Below, in pieces: positions 51,300-60,890 of a stretch of 64,000 nt of DNA. Under the pieces are notes generated by a model. The model was given only the letters and a program-made list of their open reading frames with translations, was not told where the DNA came from and searched no databases. Position numbers and translations under genes: made by a program. Every line of letters starts with the position of its first letter. Positions within the stretch are counted from its first letter, which is position 1. Source of the stretch: Pseudomonas alliivorans (GTDB taxonomy: Bacteria; Pseudomonadota; Gammaproteobacteria; Pseudomonadales; Pseudomonadaceae); NCBI RefSeq assembly GCF_017826695.1, contig NZ_JAFFZW010000012.1, positions 80,240-144,239 on the forward strand. The letters are read 5' to 3'.

Positions 51300-53270
51300 T
51301 CACCATGAGAATGTCATGCGTGCGAACACGCCCTGGGCGCGGTCATCGCCAAACACTTTTTCCCGGTATTGCACGGATACGTCGACGTACGACTGCGGCG
51401 CCTTGTACTTGTCCTCGCGGAACCAGTAGCGCACGCCCGTGCCGACACCCAATCCGCCTGCATTATCGGACGAGGTGCGGTTGCTGCCCAGCGCATCCAC
51501 TTCGCTGCGCATCTTCGAGTCGTAGTCCACGGCGGCGACCACATGCGGGAACACCACAAGCCTGGAACTGATGCTGTCCATACGAAAGCTGCGGCCGACC
51601 TGCCATTCACTGTTGAAGTAATTGCGCTTGTCCTGCAGGTAACGACCGCCTTCCATATACAACTGCGATGTCCACCAGCTCGGTACATCCACCCGAAGGT
51701 CCGTGCCGATACTTGAACCGTAGCCCAGCCGTACCAGCCAGTCGCCGTCGATATTGGAGCTGCCGAGCGCAAAGGTACGTTCCAATGCGCCGATCACGTT
51801 GACGCTGCTGAACGGTTTGACCCGCACTCCGAGCGCGCCCTGCAAGGCATCCGCGCCGGTGTCCGCGCTGCTTTCCTTGCTCCACAGCGTATCGGTCACC
51901 CTGCCGTACAACTCGACGAAGCGCGCATTGCGATAGCCGAACGGGCGCCAGAACACCTCCGTGCTGTTTTGCACGCTGTCGCTGTCGCTGTTGCTGCTCG
52001 GTGCGCCGTTCAGACCGCTTGAAGTGCTGGCACCGCGATAAGTGGTGGTGTTGGTCACGCCCCATTCGCGGGACAGGTCCGACACCGCCCGACGGGTGTC
52101 GAACACCTTTTGGTCCGGCATCTGCAGGTCGCCGGTCTGCTGGTAATCCAGCACACGTCGGAAATAGGCAATCGCCTGTGCATCATCCGAGTTGCGCATT
52201 GCGCTGTAGGCGGCATCCTGAACTTCTTTTGGCTTGAGCCCGACCTGCCGGTCCACGCGCTTGAACTCGTTCAACGCACCGCGATCATCGCCTGCCTGGC
52301 TGAGCAGGTAGGCAAGCTGCACTTCGTCACCCGGTTGCAACTGTCCGGAGTCCCGGGCCTGCTGCATTCGCTGCATGGCCTCTTTGGGTTGTCCCATCGC
52401 GGCATAGAGCGAAGCCTGTTCACGCAGAGGCAGATTGCCGACAGCCAGCGCCTGGGCAAAATCCTGACGTGCTCCGGCGATATCGCCCAGCCGCTGGCGC
52501 ATCTGCCCACGCTGAACGAGCAAGGTCGCGTCGTTGCCATTGAGCGCCAGCGCTTCGGTTGCCGCAGACCGGGCTTCGCCGTATTGCTGTCCGGCAATCA
52601 GTGCGCTGACCAGTAGTTTTCGATAGGCCACTTGCTGCGGGAAGCGGCGCACGGCGTCACGCGCTTCGCTCAGCGCTGTTTCGTTGTCGCTCCGGGCCAA
52701 TGCGGCATAGCCCCGGGCAGCCGTATTCGCCGCAAGCTGCTCCTCGATGGCCTGCCGACGCCGGGCCAGCGCCGGTTGTGGTCCGACAGCCTGAACGGCA
52801 TCGTCGATTGCCGCTTGAGCCTCTTCAAGGCGCTGCTGACGTTGCAGTGCTTCGATCAGCATCATGCGGTAATCGAGGCTCTTTGGTGCCTGACTGATGG
52901 CCTTGCGGGCATGCCGCGCCGAACCCGCATAGTCTCGGTTGGCATAGGCGCGCAGGGCGAGACTGCCTTCCAGATATCCGGGTTTCGGCCGTGCGGCAGG
53001 GTAGCGCTGCGGATGATCGCGTCGCTCCTTGTCGCGCTCGGCCAGCGCGATCAGCTTGCGCAACTGATCGGCATCCTCCCGCTGACGCAAGGCTTCACGC
53101 GCCTTGGCGATGGCCAGGTCGTAATCCTTGCGGTTGTAGGCGGTGTACGCTTCGTTGGCGACGGCGTAGGCCGGACCGGTCAATGGCAGCGGCAGGATTT
53201 CGGCCTGACTGAAAGATGAGCACAGGCTCATACCCGTCGTCATCAGCGACAGAATCAAGGGGCGCTTCAT
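51300..53270 (-). CDS. nfrA: NfrA-like outer-membrane protein with TPR and beta-barrel parts
   Basis: 656 residues. Signal peptide (GMSLCSSFSQAE), then tetratricopeptide-like helical repeats (NEAYTAYNRKDYDLAIAKAREAL and others), then a C-terminal 240-residue beta-barrel region ending FARMTFSW, the outer-membrane signature. This is the NfrA layout, in E. coli the phage N4 receptor and part of an exopolysaccharide exporter. The E. coli protein is about 990 residues by memory, so the TPR part is shorter here. Overlaps nfrB by 4 bases. Confidence 0.8.
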   Translation of the reverse strand: MKRPLILSLMTTGMSLCSSFSQAEILPLPLTGPAYAVANEAYTAYNRKDYDLAIAKAREALRQREDADQLRKLIALAERDKERRDHPQRYPAARPKPGYLEGSLALRAYANRDYAGSARHARKAISQAPKSLDYRMMLIEALQRQQRLEEAQAAIDDAVQAVGPQPALARRRQAIEEQLAANTAARGYAALARSDNETALSEARDAVRRFPQQVAYRKLLVSALIAGQQYGEARSAATEALALNGNDATLLVQRGQMRQRLGDIAGARQDFAQALAVGNLPLREQASLYAAMGQPKEAMQRMQQARDSGQLQPGDEVQLAYLLSQAGDDRGALNEFKRVDRQVGLKPKEVQDAAYSAMRNSDDAQAIAYFRRVLDYQQTGDLQMPDQKVFDTRRAVSDLSREWGVTNTTTYRGASTSSGLNGAPSSNSDSDSVQNSTEVFWRPFGYRNARFVELYGRVTDTLWSKESSADTGADALQGALGVRVKPFSSVNVIGALERTFALGSSNIDGDWLVRLGYGSSIGTDLRVDVPSWWTSQLYMEGGRYLQDKRNYFNSEWQVGRSFRMDSISSRLVVFPHVVAAVDYDSKMRSEVDALGSNRTSSDNAGGLGVGTGVRYWFREDKYKAPQSYVDVSVQYREKVFGDDRAQGVFARMTFSW

Positions 53271-55387
53271 AGCGGCTTCTCCGCACGTGCGTCAGTTCGG
53301 TAAAGGTCGTGCTGACGTGCCACGGCCTGCTCGATGGTGTCGCGAGGCAGTACGCCGATGTCCACCAAGTAATCACCGATCCGGCCATGGATATGCGGTT
53401 TGTAGCCAAGCATGGCTTTGCGGAACACATCGCGGTCCAGCAAGCCCTGCTCGATCAGCAGGTCGCCCAGCAACGGCGTGGCGGCAGGCAAGGGTTGACC
53501 GCCGACAGCCTGCAGCAGGCGCAGTTGCGCGACGATCTCGCTTTCACGCGCGATCAACTGCACAGGCTCTGCGCCCAGTTGTTCGGTGATCTGTTGCAGC
53601 CCGTCTTCGGTGAGCGGGCTGGCAACGGCGATTTCCTGCCGCCCCTGAACGGCGGCGGACAGCGGTACGGCGCGCCAGCGCAGACAGAACTCGTCTGCGA
53701 GGGTCGAATCGACAGCGCGTTTGCTCGCAATGTCGAACACCCGAGGCAGGTCGCTTTGAAAGGCAATCGCTTCGGCCAGGGTTTCATCGTCGAGCCAGCC
53801 GTGGCTCAGCAGAATTCGGCCCAACGGCAGTTTGCGGGTCTGTTGTTCGACCAGCGCGGTCTGCAGTTTCTCATCGTTGATGGCTTGCCAGGACAGCAGC
53901 ACGCTGCCCAGCCGACGCGGCGCAATGGCGACCAGGTCGGTGGACGGGAAGTCGTGCATGGTCTTGTCCCAGGCCAGCTTGCGATTGAGCAGCTTGCCCA
54001 CCAGAAACATCCGCCAGGCGCGCGCCGCAGCCATGAAGTTGACGAAATTGCCGACCACCATGCGCGGCAGTGACAGCAGGCCGTGCTGCCAGCCGTACAG
54101 AATCGTCGTGAAATAAAAGCGGTGCACCATGCGCCAGAGCAGCGCGATGCCGTTGGCCACCAGCAGGTATTTGATGACGCCATTGGTTTCGAACGGCGTG
54201 GGGAAACTGGTATTCCACAGCCCGCTGGCACGCAACACGATCAGCGCCACCAACTGCACCAGAATGAGGTAGGCAATGATGCTGATAAACGAGGTCACCA
54301 CGCCCTTGCGGTCACGAAACAACAAGTAGCGGTTGGCAAGCGAACCGCTCCAGCCCATCTGTTCCCAGCCTTGCAGGCCGATGCCCAGCGTCCAGCGAGC
54401 CTTCTGGCGAAATGCGGTGCGAAAGGTGTCCGGGAAAAACTCGCGAACACACAGCGGCATTTCCAGCGTCGATTCATACGGCTTGCGAAACCAGGATTTG
54501 CGCAGCACGCGAAACTGCACCGGGAAGCGTACGAAAATAGCCTGCATGCCGTACTTTGCCAGACGCGCACCGACGTCGTAGTCCTCGGTCAGGCTTTCGG
54601 TATTGAATGGCTGATTCTGGTTTTCGTCGGCCAGCACCATCAAGGCGCGACGCGAAAAACAGGTGCCCACGCCTGCGGACGGCACGGTATCGGTCATGCT
54701 TTCACGCACCACCAGATCCTTGCCGTGCCACTCGGCGAACTCATCCATATAAGTGCCGGCCACCCATTCGTACCAGTTGCGTTCCAGCGACACGACCGGC
54801 AACTGGATCATGTCCTTGCGCGGCAGCAGGTAGTTGAACAGGCGCAGCTCCAACGGGTGCAGCACGTCTTCGCTGTCATGCAGGATGGTCCCGGCGAACT
54901 GCATGGCATGGGTTTTCTCGTAGAGAAAGATCGCCTGGATCACCCAGTTCAGGCAGTCAGCCTTGCAGGTCGGGCCGTCATGAGGCACTTCAACGCGGTG
55001 CAACTGCTTGTAGCGACGGCGCATGCGCTCCACCTCATCGATGGTGCGCTGATCGTTGATGTAGGTGCCGACGAACACGACGTAGTTCTGGTAGTCGAGG
55101 GTCGACACCATGTTCTCGATCATCGGCGCAATAACGTCGTACTCCAGCCACGCTGGAACCATGATGGCCAGCGGCTGTTCGTCGCGGGCCATCAACTGCT
55201 CGGCAGTCAGTGGCCGGTAGCGGCGTTCGGCGGTGAATTTGCGGTACAGCCGTCTGGCCCAGTACCAGACGTCGATGATCAGGTCATCGATGCTTGAGAC
55301 CAGAATGATCAGGCCGACGACGATGGTCGCGACTTCCAGCACGCTGTAGTAATGGGCCAACCAGTACGGCCAATAAAGCGACGTCAT
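53267..55387 (-). CDS. nfrB: NfrB-like GT2 polysaccharide synthase with MshEN domains
   Basis: 706 residues. An inner-membrane GT2 glycosyltransferase has HDSED (D-x-D), LTEDYDVG (TED) and RQKARWTLG (QxxRW) catalytic motifs and several membrane helices. Two C-terminal MshEN-type blocks, PLGRILLSHGWLDDETLAEA and RIGDYLVDIGVLPRDTIEQA, suggest cyclic-di-GMP binding. This matches NfrB, a c-di-GMP-controlled synthase. The start overlaps no other gene; the stop overlaps nfrA by 4 bases. Confidence 0.85.
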   Translation of the reverse strand: MTSLYWPYWLAHYYSVLEVATIVVGLIILVSSIDDLIIDVWYWARRLYRKFTAERRYRPLTAEQLMARDEQPLAIMVPAWLEYDVIAPMIENMVSTLDYQNYVVFVGTYINDQRTIDEVERMRRRYKQLHRVEVPHDGPTCKADCLNWVIQAIFLYEKTHAMQFAGTILHDSEDVLHPLELRLFNYLLPRKDMIQLPVVSLERNWYEWVAGTYMDEFAEWHGKDLVVRESMTDTVPSAGVGTCFSRRALMVLADENQNQPFNTESLTEDYDVGARLAKYGMQAIFVRFPVQFRVLRKSWFRKPYESTLEMPLCVREFFPDTFRTAFRQKARWTLGIGLQGWEQMGWSGSLANRYLLFRDRKGVVTSFISIIAYLILVQLVALIVLRASGLWNTSFPTPFETNGVIKYLLVANGIALLWRMVHRFYFTTILYGWQHGLLSLPRMVVGNFVNFMAAARAWRMFLVGKLLNRKLAWDKTMHDFPSTDLVAIAPRRLGSVLLSWQAINDEKLQTALVEQQTRKLPLGRILLSHGWLDDETLAEAIAFQSDLPRVFDIASKRAVDSTLADEFCLRWRAVPLSAAVQGRQEIAVASPLTEDGLQQITEQLGAEPVQLIARESEIVAQLRLLQAVGGQPLPAATPLLGDLLIEQGLLDRDVFRKAMLGYKPHIHGRIGDYLVDIGVLPRDTIEQAVARQHDLYRTDARAEKPL

Positions 55388-55399
55388 TGGGGCGTCCCG

Positions 55400-57616
55400 T
55401 TACGAGCGATTGCGACGGGCGCGACGGCCAGCCAGCAACAGCAGAAGAAACACCACGATTGCGCCGGGAATCAGCCACAGCAGCGAAGGCTTGCGCCACG
55501 CGTCGAGTCCGGTGGGCTCGTTGTCGTCGATCATCTGGCTGCCGGTCGGGTCCTTGGTATCGAATGTCACCAGCGAACCGCCGTCAGCCAGCAATGTGGC
55601 GTTACCGCGCTCCAGCACCAGCGGACGGGCAAAGTCCGGCGCCTGACCACCCAGCGTGCGGTAGACCATGCCGCGCTGGCTGCCAGCTTCGACCACCTGC
55701 AACGATGCCATGTGGTTGAGCGTTTTGAGGTCCAGCAGCGTTTGTTCCTTGTGGTTGATCAGCAGATGGCCATCGTTGCCGACCTTGACCGACTCAGTGC
55801 CGTCTTTGACCGGCAGGTCGAAGGCCAGGAAGGCTTTTTCCGGGACCACTGCAACACTGATGTCGTCACTGACACTGAGCTGCGCACGCAGTGGCGACAC
55901 GCCCGAGGCGCTGGCAACGTGGATAACCTGCGGCAGGCTGTCAGCCGGACGGTCGAGCCAGGTATTCGGAACCATCACCTGAGTGCTGGCGGCAAAACGC
56001 GCGGCCATGCCGGCGAAATCGTCGCCGGGCGTCACCTTGTCGATGACCACATGACTGGTGGGCAAGACCGAGATCGGGAACGCCTGCGGCGTCTCCAGGC
56101 ACTGATTGCTCACCGGTTGACGCTGGAAGGAAACGCGCAGCGTGTTCTGCGCCGCCAACGCGTATTGCGGAATGCGCGCTTCAATGCGTTCTTTGCGACC
56201 ATCGGCATTCAACTGCATGGCACCGATCAGATAGTCATTGAGAAACAGCGTGGCAACCGGCGGGGTGCCCGAAGCGCCCGGCGCTGCGGCGACATCGATC
56301 ATGGCGGTCACGGGGACGCGACCGTCGTAGGCCACGCTGCCCAGCGGGAACGAAGCGCTCCAGTCGGTCTTGGCCAGTACGTCTACCGTACCCGGGCGAC
56401 CACCCAGACGCGTCAAGGCCACGCGACCGTCTTCACTGAGGGGCATGGCGGTTTCTTCGCCAATCGACAACTGGCGAGTGAGCGCCAGTTTGTTCCAGGC
56501 CGAGCTGAACAGACCGATGGCTTTGACCGCTGAGTCGGGTTTGATCATCACCAGGGCGCGGTTGCCAAGCGTCGCCAGGCTGACATCGCTGCCGGCGTCG
56601 GTGGCCTGGGTTTTTCTGCCCTGACGTTCACGCCATTGGCTCAGCGCGCTGGCTGCCGAAGCATCGAGCCCCTGCACCTGGTCCTGCAAGGCGTTCAGCG
56701 AGTCGTCGATGGCCTTGAGCAGTTGCGAGTCATTAATGGCCAGATCGGCCTGCAACGCCGGGGTTTGACCCAGCATCAGCAAGGCGCCGATTTCTGCCTG
56801 ATTTTTCAACGTGTACTGGCTCTGACCGTCCAGACTGGCAAACGCCGGGATCTGCTTCAGTTCGGCAGGCACGCGCAGACCGCTCAGATCCACACTGTCC
56901 TGAACGACCGGGAACGGCAGAATCCGTGCCTGTTTGCCGATACGTTCGAGCGCTACACCCAGACGCCAGGCAGCATCGTAACTGGCGCTGGACAGTTTGC
57001 CGGGCGCGACGAGAAGGCCGGGTTTGCCGGGCAGTGCATTCCACGCCGCGCCGACATCCTGCAACTGACTGGCGTCATAGCTGTAGGTCAGGCGCGTGTG
57101 GGGATCGATGCGCAGTACGTTGCCGATGGCGCGTTGATCTTCGCAAAGCGTCTTCGAGATCACCGAAGACCAGGCAACGCCCAATCGTACCGATCCGGTC
57201 TCCCGCGCCGCTTTGTCCACACCCAATGTCGCACTGGCATTGCCTTGCTCTTCGTTGAGGCCCAGTGCCCGCACCGGATAACCATCCAGCGACAGCAGCA
57301 ACGTGTTACGACCTGCTTCGCCGTTCAGGTAGCTGGCATCGAAATTCAGGGTCGCATCTGTCAGCGTCACGTTGGCAGGCACCGGCAGGTACAACTCGCG
57401 ACGGGCGTCGGTGGCGTTGAGGATGATCGGACGGTCGATCCCCAATTCCCGCAGTTCAATCACGCGCTCCTGTCGGGCGTCCTGAGTGATGCGGTTGATC
57501 GCCTGCGTCAGCGGGCTTTCGGCAGCCAGCGCAAGGGGGGGCATCAGAGCCAGCAGGCTCATCCCGCAGGCAAGGGCGTTCAACGCGCCCGTGTTCACGG
57601 TAACGGAAGATTTCAT
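55400..57616 (-). CDS. BcsB-like membrane-anchored periplasmic protein
   Basis: 738 residues. An N-terminal signal segment (MSLLALMPPLALAAE) and a C-terminal anchor (LLWLIPGAIVVFLLLLLAGRRARRNRS) surround a large beta-rich body with repeated carbohydrate-binding-like and flavodoxin-like parts, as in BcsB of cellulose synthase. It likely guides the nascent polymer from the NfrB synthase through the periplasm. The E. coli nfrAB locus, as remembered, has no BcsB-like gene. 12 bases before the nfrB start. Confidence 0.75.
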   Translation of the reverse strand: MKSSVTVNTGALNALACGMSLLALMPPLALAAESPLTQAINRITQDARQERVIELRELGIDRPIILNATDARRELYLPVPANVTLTDATLNFDASYLNGEAGRNTLLLSLDGYPVRALGLNEEQGNASATLGVDKAARETGSVRLGVAWSSVISKTLCEDQRAIGNVLRIDPHTRLTYSYDASQLQDVGAAWNALPGKPGLLVAPGKLSSASYDAAWRLGVALERIGKQARILPFPVVQDSVDLSGLRVPAELKQIPAFASLDGQSQYTLKNQAEIGALLMLGQTPALQADLAINDSQLLKAIDDSLNALQDQVQGLDASAASALSQWRERQGRKTQATDAGSDVSLATLGNRALVMIKPDSAVKAIGLFSSAWNKLALTRQLSIGEETAMPLSEDGRVALTRLGGRPGTVDVLAKTDWSASFPLGSVAYDGRVPVTAMIDVAAAPGASGTPPVATLFLNDYLIGAMQLNADGRKERIEARIPQYALAAQNTLRVSFQRQPVSNQCLETPQAFPISVLPTSHVVIDKVTPGDDFAGMAARFAASTQVMVPNTWLDRPADSLPQVIHVASASGVSPLRAQLSVSDDISVAVVPEKAFLAFDLPVKDGTESVKVGNDGHLLINHKEQTLLDLKTLNHMASLQVVEAGSQRGMVYRTLGGQAPDFARPLVLERGNATLLADGGSLVTFDTKDPTGSQMIDDNEPTGLDAWRKPSLLWLIPGAIVVFLLLLLAGRRARRNRS

Positions 57617-57753
57617 CAGGCAGATCTCTTGGAGGCTCGAGGCCGTTGGGTCTTGGTGCGGAGCGGGTCCGCGAAACTGTTTTCATGGGCACCCGGCCTG
57701 GGCCGGGTGCCTTGGAAGGTGTTCGGGTTTGTTGTCGCGGATGCGTGCCTGCG

Positions 57754-58992
57754 TCAGCGAGCCATGGCATGCAGCGGTTCAGGCTGAGGCACGGACGGCG
57801 GCGCAATCTCGATCTGATCCGGACGTCGACGCGGCAACTCGACGACAAACTCATCGATCGGGCGACCCATCAGCACATCGACGATGCGCGCGCTGGCCTT
57901 GCCATCGCCATAAGGGTTGGCGGCGCGCGACGCGCTCTGCCAGAGCTGCTCGTCGTCGAACAACGCGCCGACGCCCTGAATGATCGCCTCGGCTTCGGTG
58001 CCCACCAGGCGCACTGTGCCTGCGGCCACAGCTTCGGGACGCTCGGTCACATCACGCATCACCAGCACCGGTTTGCCGAGCGACGGCGCTTCTTCCTGTA
58101 CTCCGCCGGAGTCGGTGAGAATCACATGAGCACGCTGCATGAGGCGCACGAACGACAGGTAATCCAGCGGTTTGATCAGGTGTACGTTGGGCATGTCACC
58201 CAAGTGCTCAGTCACCGGTCCCAGCACATTGGGGTTCAAATGCACGGGGTAGACGATCTGTATGTCGTCGCGCCTGGCGAGTGCATGCAGCGCCTTGCAG
58301 ATGTTCAGGAAGCCGTCGCCAAAGTTCTCGCGGCGATGACCTGTGACCACCAGAACCTTTCGCTCAGGCACCAGAAAGGAAAACTGACGGTCGAGCGCAT
58401 GGCGCAGTTGACGATTGGAGTCGATGCGCTGTGCGGTCATCTGCAAGGCGTCGATCACGGTATTGCCCGTCACGAAGGACACACCCTGAAGGCGCTCGCC
58501 CAAAACGTTGCGGCGGGACTCGGCAGTCGGCGTGAACAGGTGATCGGAAATCAGATCGATGCAGCGACGGTTCATCTCTTCCGGCCAGGGCTGACGAATA
58601 TCCCCGGTGCGCAGGCCCGCTTCGACGTGGCCAATAGGGATCTGCCGGTGAAACGCGGACATCGCCGCGACCATCGCCGATGTGGTATCGCCGTGGACGA
58701 GCACCTTGTCGGGTTTCATCTCGTCCAGAATCGGATCGATGGCTGCGTATAACGCAGCGGTCAGAGAGTTCAGCGTCTGATGGGGGCGCATCACGTCGAG
58801 GCTGTAGTCGGCTTTCAGCTCGAACATGTCGAGCACCTGTTGCAGCATGCTCTGGTGCTGTCCGGTAATGCAGATTCTCGAGTCGATACCCGGTTCCGCA
58901 GCAAGGGCCCTGACCAGAGGTGCCATCTTGATAGCCTCCGGACGAGTGCCGAAAATAGACAGAATTTTCATTCTGGCGTGCTGAGTAGCCAT
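57754..58992 (-). CDS. wecB: UDP-N-acetylglucosamine 2-epimerase
   Basis: 412 residues. WecB fold with N-terminal SIFGTRPEAIKMAPL, KVLVHGDTTSAM, GHVEAGLRTGD, VTGHRRENFG and SGGVQEEAPSLGKPVLVMRDVTERPE. It converts UDP-GlcNAc to UDP-ManNAc. About 35 residues longer than usual: a Pro- and Arg-rich C-terminal tail (RRRPDQIEIAPPSVPQPEP). First gene of the operon, so UDP-ManNAc is likely the sugar donor for NfrB. GGAG nine bases before the ATG at 58992. Confidence 0.9.
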   Translation of the reverse strand: MATQHARMKILSIFGTRPEAIKMAPLVRALAAEPGIDSRICITGQHQSMLQQVLDMFELKADYSLDVMRPHQTLNSLTAALYAAIDPILDEMKPDKVLVHGDTTSAMVAAMSAFHRQIPIGHVEAGLRTGDIRQPWPEEMNRRCIDLISDHLFTPTAESRRNVLGERLQGVSFVTGNTVIDALQMTAQRIDSNRQLRHALDRQFSFLVPERKVLVVTGHRRENFGDGFLNICKALHALARRDDIQIVYPVHLNPNVLGPVTEHLGDMPNVHLIKPLDYLSFVRLMQRAHVILTDSGGVQEEAPSLGKPVLVMRDVTERPEAVAAGTVRLVGTEAEAIIQGVGALFDDEQLWQSASRAANPYGDGKASARIVDVLMGRPIDEFVVELPRRRPDQIEIAPPSVPQPEPLHAMAR

Positions 58993-59671
58993 TGATTTTC
59001 TCCCGCCCGTCTATAGGCGTCGCACAGCAGTTGACCTGGGCTGTGAGCAGCTCAAGTAACCAGCGAGGTATATGATTTTTTCGGGCGGGTAGTATCGGAG
59101 TGGATGACTCGATGTTCACTTCAATGTGAGAAAACGCGGTGCCTTGATACCCGGATGTGTGACGATTATTAGCAGATGATATTAGTAATGCCAAACTTTT
59201 TATAAAGTATTTTGCAAGGGGAATAACACGTGGAACTTTGTTTTTGAAAGTCGGTCAGTGAGGGGTTGTTGTTTTTTAGGGCGGCTTTCGTCCAGCAAAA
59301 CAGGGGGTTTGAGGGGCGGTGCGTAGCAAAGGATTGAACTTTTCAACTCCTTCTATAATGCCTGTTGGCGCTCAGCTTTAAGTGAGGTATTTGAAGGTAT
59401 CATTTTCCTGACGCCTGATTAATGACAGGGGCGAATACCACAGTTCATAAAAATGACGTGATTATAATGGCGGTGTGGCAGGGGATTGGAAGTTGGTCGT
59501 TTACGCGATGGCTGGAGAGGGCTATATGGTGTTCGTCAAACGACATTCCTGATACAAAGTTGTACGGAAGATGCAAAGTGTGTACGCCCTATACTGTTGC
59601 ATTAACGAAATGAGCCGCGGCCAGCTCGGATGAAAAAGCCGCGGGACTCTGAGGTACAAGCCTGATATGAA
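58993..59671. other. 680-base AT-rich gap between yebG and wecB
   Basis: GC content is well below that of neighbours. It must hold the promoter of the wecB operon on the minus strand. A 7-bp inverted repeat CCGCGGC/GCCGCGG (59615-59621 with 59638-59644) lies after yebG. A 63-codon reading frame (59422-59613) has no ribosome site or homology and is not called. Nothing else recognisable. Confidence 0.5.
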
Positions 59672-59944
59672 TCAGCTGTCCGCGTCCGAAGCGGAAGGTT
59701 CGGACAGCTCGCTCAGGGCTGAGGCGTTGTTCTTGAATGCGGCAGCGAACACGGCACGATTCTTCGCCATGTAGATGCTCGCGTCCTCTGCGTGCTTCTC
59801 GGAAAGACCCGGTACGTTCTTGACCAGGACGTTAGTGAGAAGCTCGGCCAACTCGAGCATTTGATCGTGCGCATCGGCGAGTTTACGGTCCACGAAAGTA
59901 GTCTCCAGATCGCGGGTACTGCGGTAAAGGGTTTCAACAGCCAT
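59672..59944 (-). CDS. yebG: YebG-family DNA-damage-inducible protein
   Basis: 90 residues matching YebG (MAVETLYRSTRDLETTFVDRKLADAHDQMLELAELL). The family is SOS-induced and of unknown biochemical role. Start at the ATG at 59944, giving the usual N-terminus MAVE. A perfect LexA box lies 139 bases upstream of this start. Confidence 0.88.
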   Translation of the reverse strand: MAVETLYRSTRDLETTFVDRKLADAHDQMLELAELLTNVLVKNVPGLSEKHAEDASIYMAKNRAVFAAAFKNNASALSELSEPSASDADS

Positions 59945-60082
59945 TTTGGCCTCGTCGTCATATCCAGTGTGGAAGGGCTGGCCCCGGTGCGCGTTGACCG
60001 GGATGGTGCAACAGACAGTGATCCTGAATGGCAGGCGTGACAGTCGCCACATCACATGCCTTGTGTGTGAAACAAGCCATTA

Positions 60083-60098
60083 CTGTATCTTTATACAG
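60083..60098. promoter_or_regulatory. LexA box upstream of yebG
   Basis: CTGTATCTTTATACAG, a perfect 16-base CTG-N10-CAG palindrome. It lies upstream of yebG on the minus strand, consistent with SOS control, and 217 bases before the start of psiE on the other side. Confidence 0.85.
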
Positions 60099-60314
60099 TG
60101 CTTAGCATAAGCCAGGCAACCCCTGCCTGGATAGTGGCCTTCACGCATCTTTTTTCTCGCGCAGATGTGTCTCGCGACAACCCGTCGCGCTCTCAACCAT
60201 AGCCTATGGCCCTGTTCCTGCTTTAAAAAGCACGCCACACAGCGCGTCACACGCAAACCGCATCATCCGATCCAGTCCGGATCGTTATAAACGAAGGTTC
60301 AGAGGTCGAGAGTC

Positions 60315-60803
60315 ATGGGAAACAAATGGGCAGAAAAAATGCGCCAGCGCGTGCATGCACAAGCCGAATCACTGGGCAATCTCTGCGTTGAGAGCTTTCA
60401 CTTCCTGGCACTGTTCGCCATTGGTGCCATTACGGCATGGGCTTCGGTGGTGGCGTTTCTCGGGATGGTCGAGAAGGGCAACGTCACGGTCGATGACATT
60501 CTGCTGCTGTTCATCTACTTGGAACTGGGCGCGATGACGGGGATTTATTTCAAGACCAATCACATGCCGGTGCGTTTTTTGATCTACGTAGCGATCACCG
60601 CATTGACACGCCTGCTGATCTCGGATGTCTCGCACCACAACCCGCCTGATCTGGGCATCATTTACCTGTGTGGCGGCATTCTGTTGCTGGCGTTTGCGAT
60701 CCTGGTCGTGCGCTATGCGTCGTACAAATACCCATCGGCCAAAATTCCCGACTCATCCAGCCCGGTAAAGGGCGCGGTGACTGAAGAGAAGGGCGAGATC
60801 TGA
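60315..60803 (+). CDS. psiE: Phosphate-starvation-inducible protein PsiE
   Basis: 162 residues with four predicted membrane helices (FHFLALFAIGAITAWASVVAFL, FIYLELGAMTGIYF, FLIYVAITALTRLLI, IIYLCGGILLLAFAILVV) and the PsiE signature (HMPVRFLIYVAITALTRLL). Inner-membrane protein of unknown mechanism, induced by phosphate starvation in E. coli. No clear PhoB box was identified upstream. Confidence 0.9.
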   Translation: MGNKWAEKMRQRVHAQAESLGNLCVESFHFLALFAIGAITAWASVVAFLGMVEKGNVTVDDILLLFIYLELGAMTGIYFKTNHMPVRFLIYVAITALTRLLISDVSHHNPPDLGIIYLCGGILLLAFAILVVRYASYKYPSAKIPDSSSPVKGAVTEEKGEI

Positions 60804-60816
60804 ACTACGATGAGGG

Positions 60817-60843
60817 TCGTGCCAATGCAGAGTATTGGCACGA
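60817..60843. repeat. Hairpin repeat between psiE and YXWGXW gene
   Basis: Perfect 10-bp inverted repeat TCGTGCCAAT/ATTGGCACGA with a GCAGAGT loop, flanked by GATC. The stem and loop resemble the first hairpin of the syringae-type repeat units elsewhere in the window. Could serve as a terminator for two convergent genes. Confidence 0.5.
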
Positions 60844-60890
60844 TCCTGTTCCTGCAGGTATGTAGCGTTCAGTGTCAGATCTGCCACCAA

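Noticed and set aside
59422..59613. 63-codon frame in the gap before wecB
   Set aside because: No ribosome site, no recognisable motif, unusual composition; more likely chance in AT-rich DNA.
60104..60314. PhoB box before psiE
   Set aside because: Only a loose half-site resembling GTCACA...CATCA; not enough to call.
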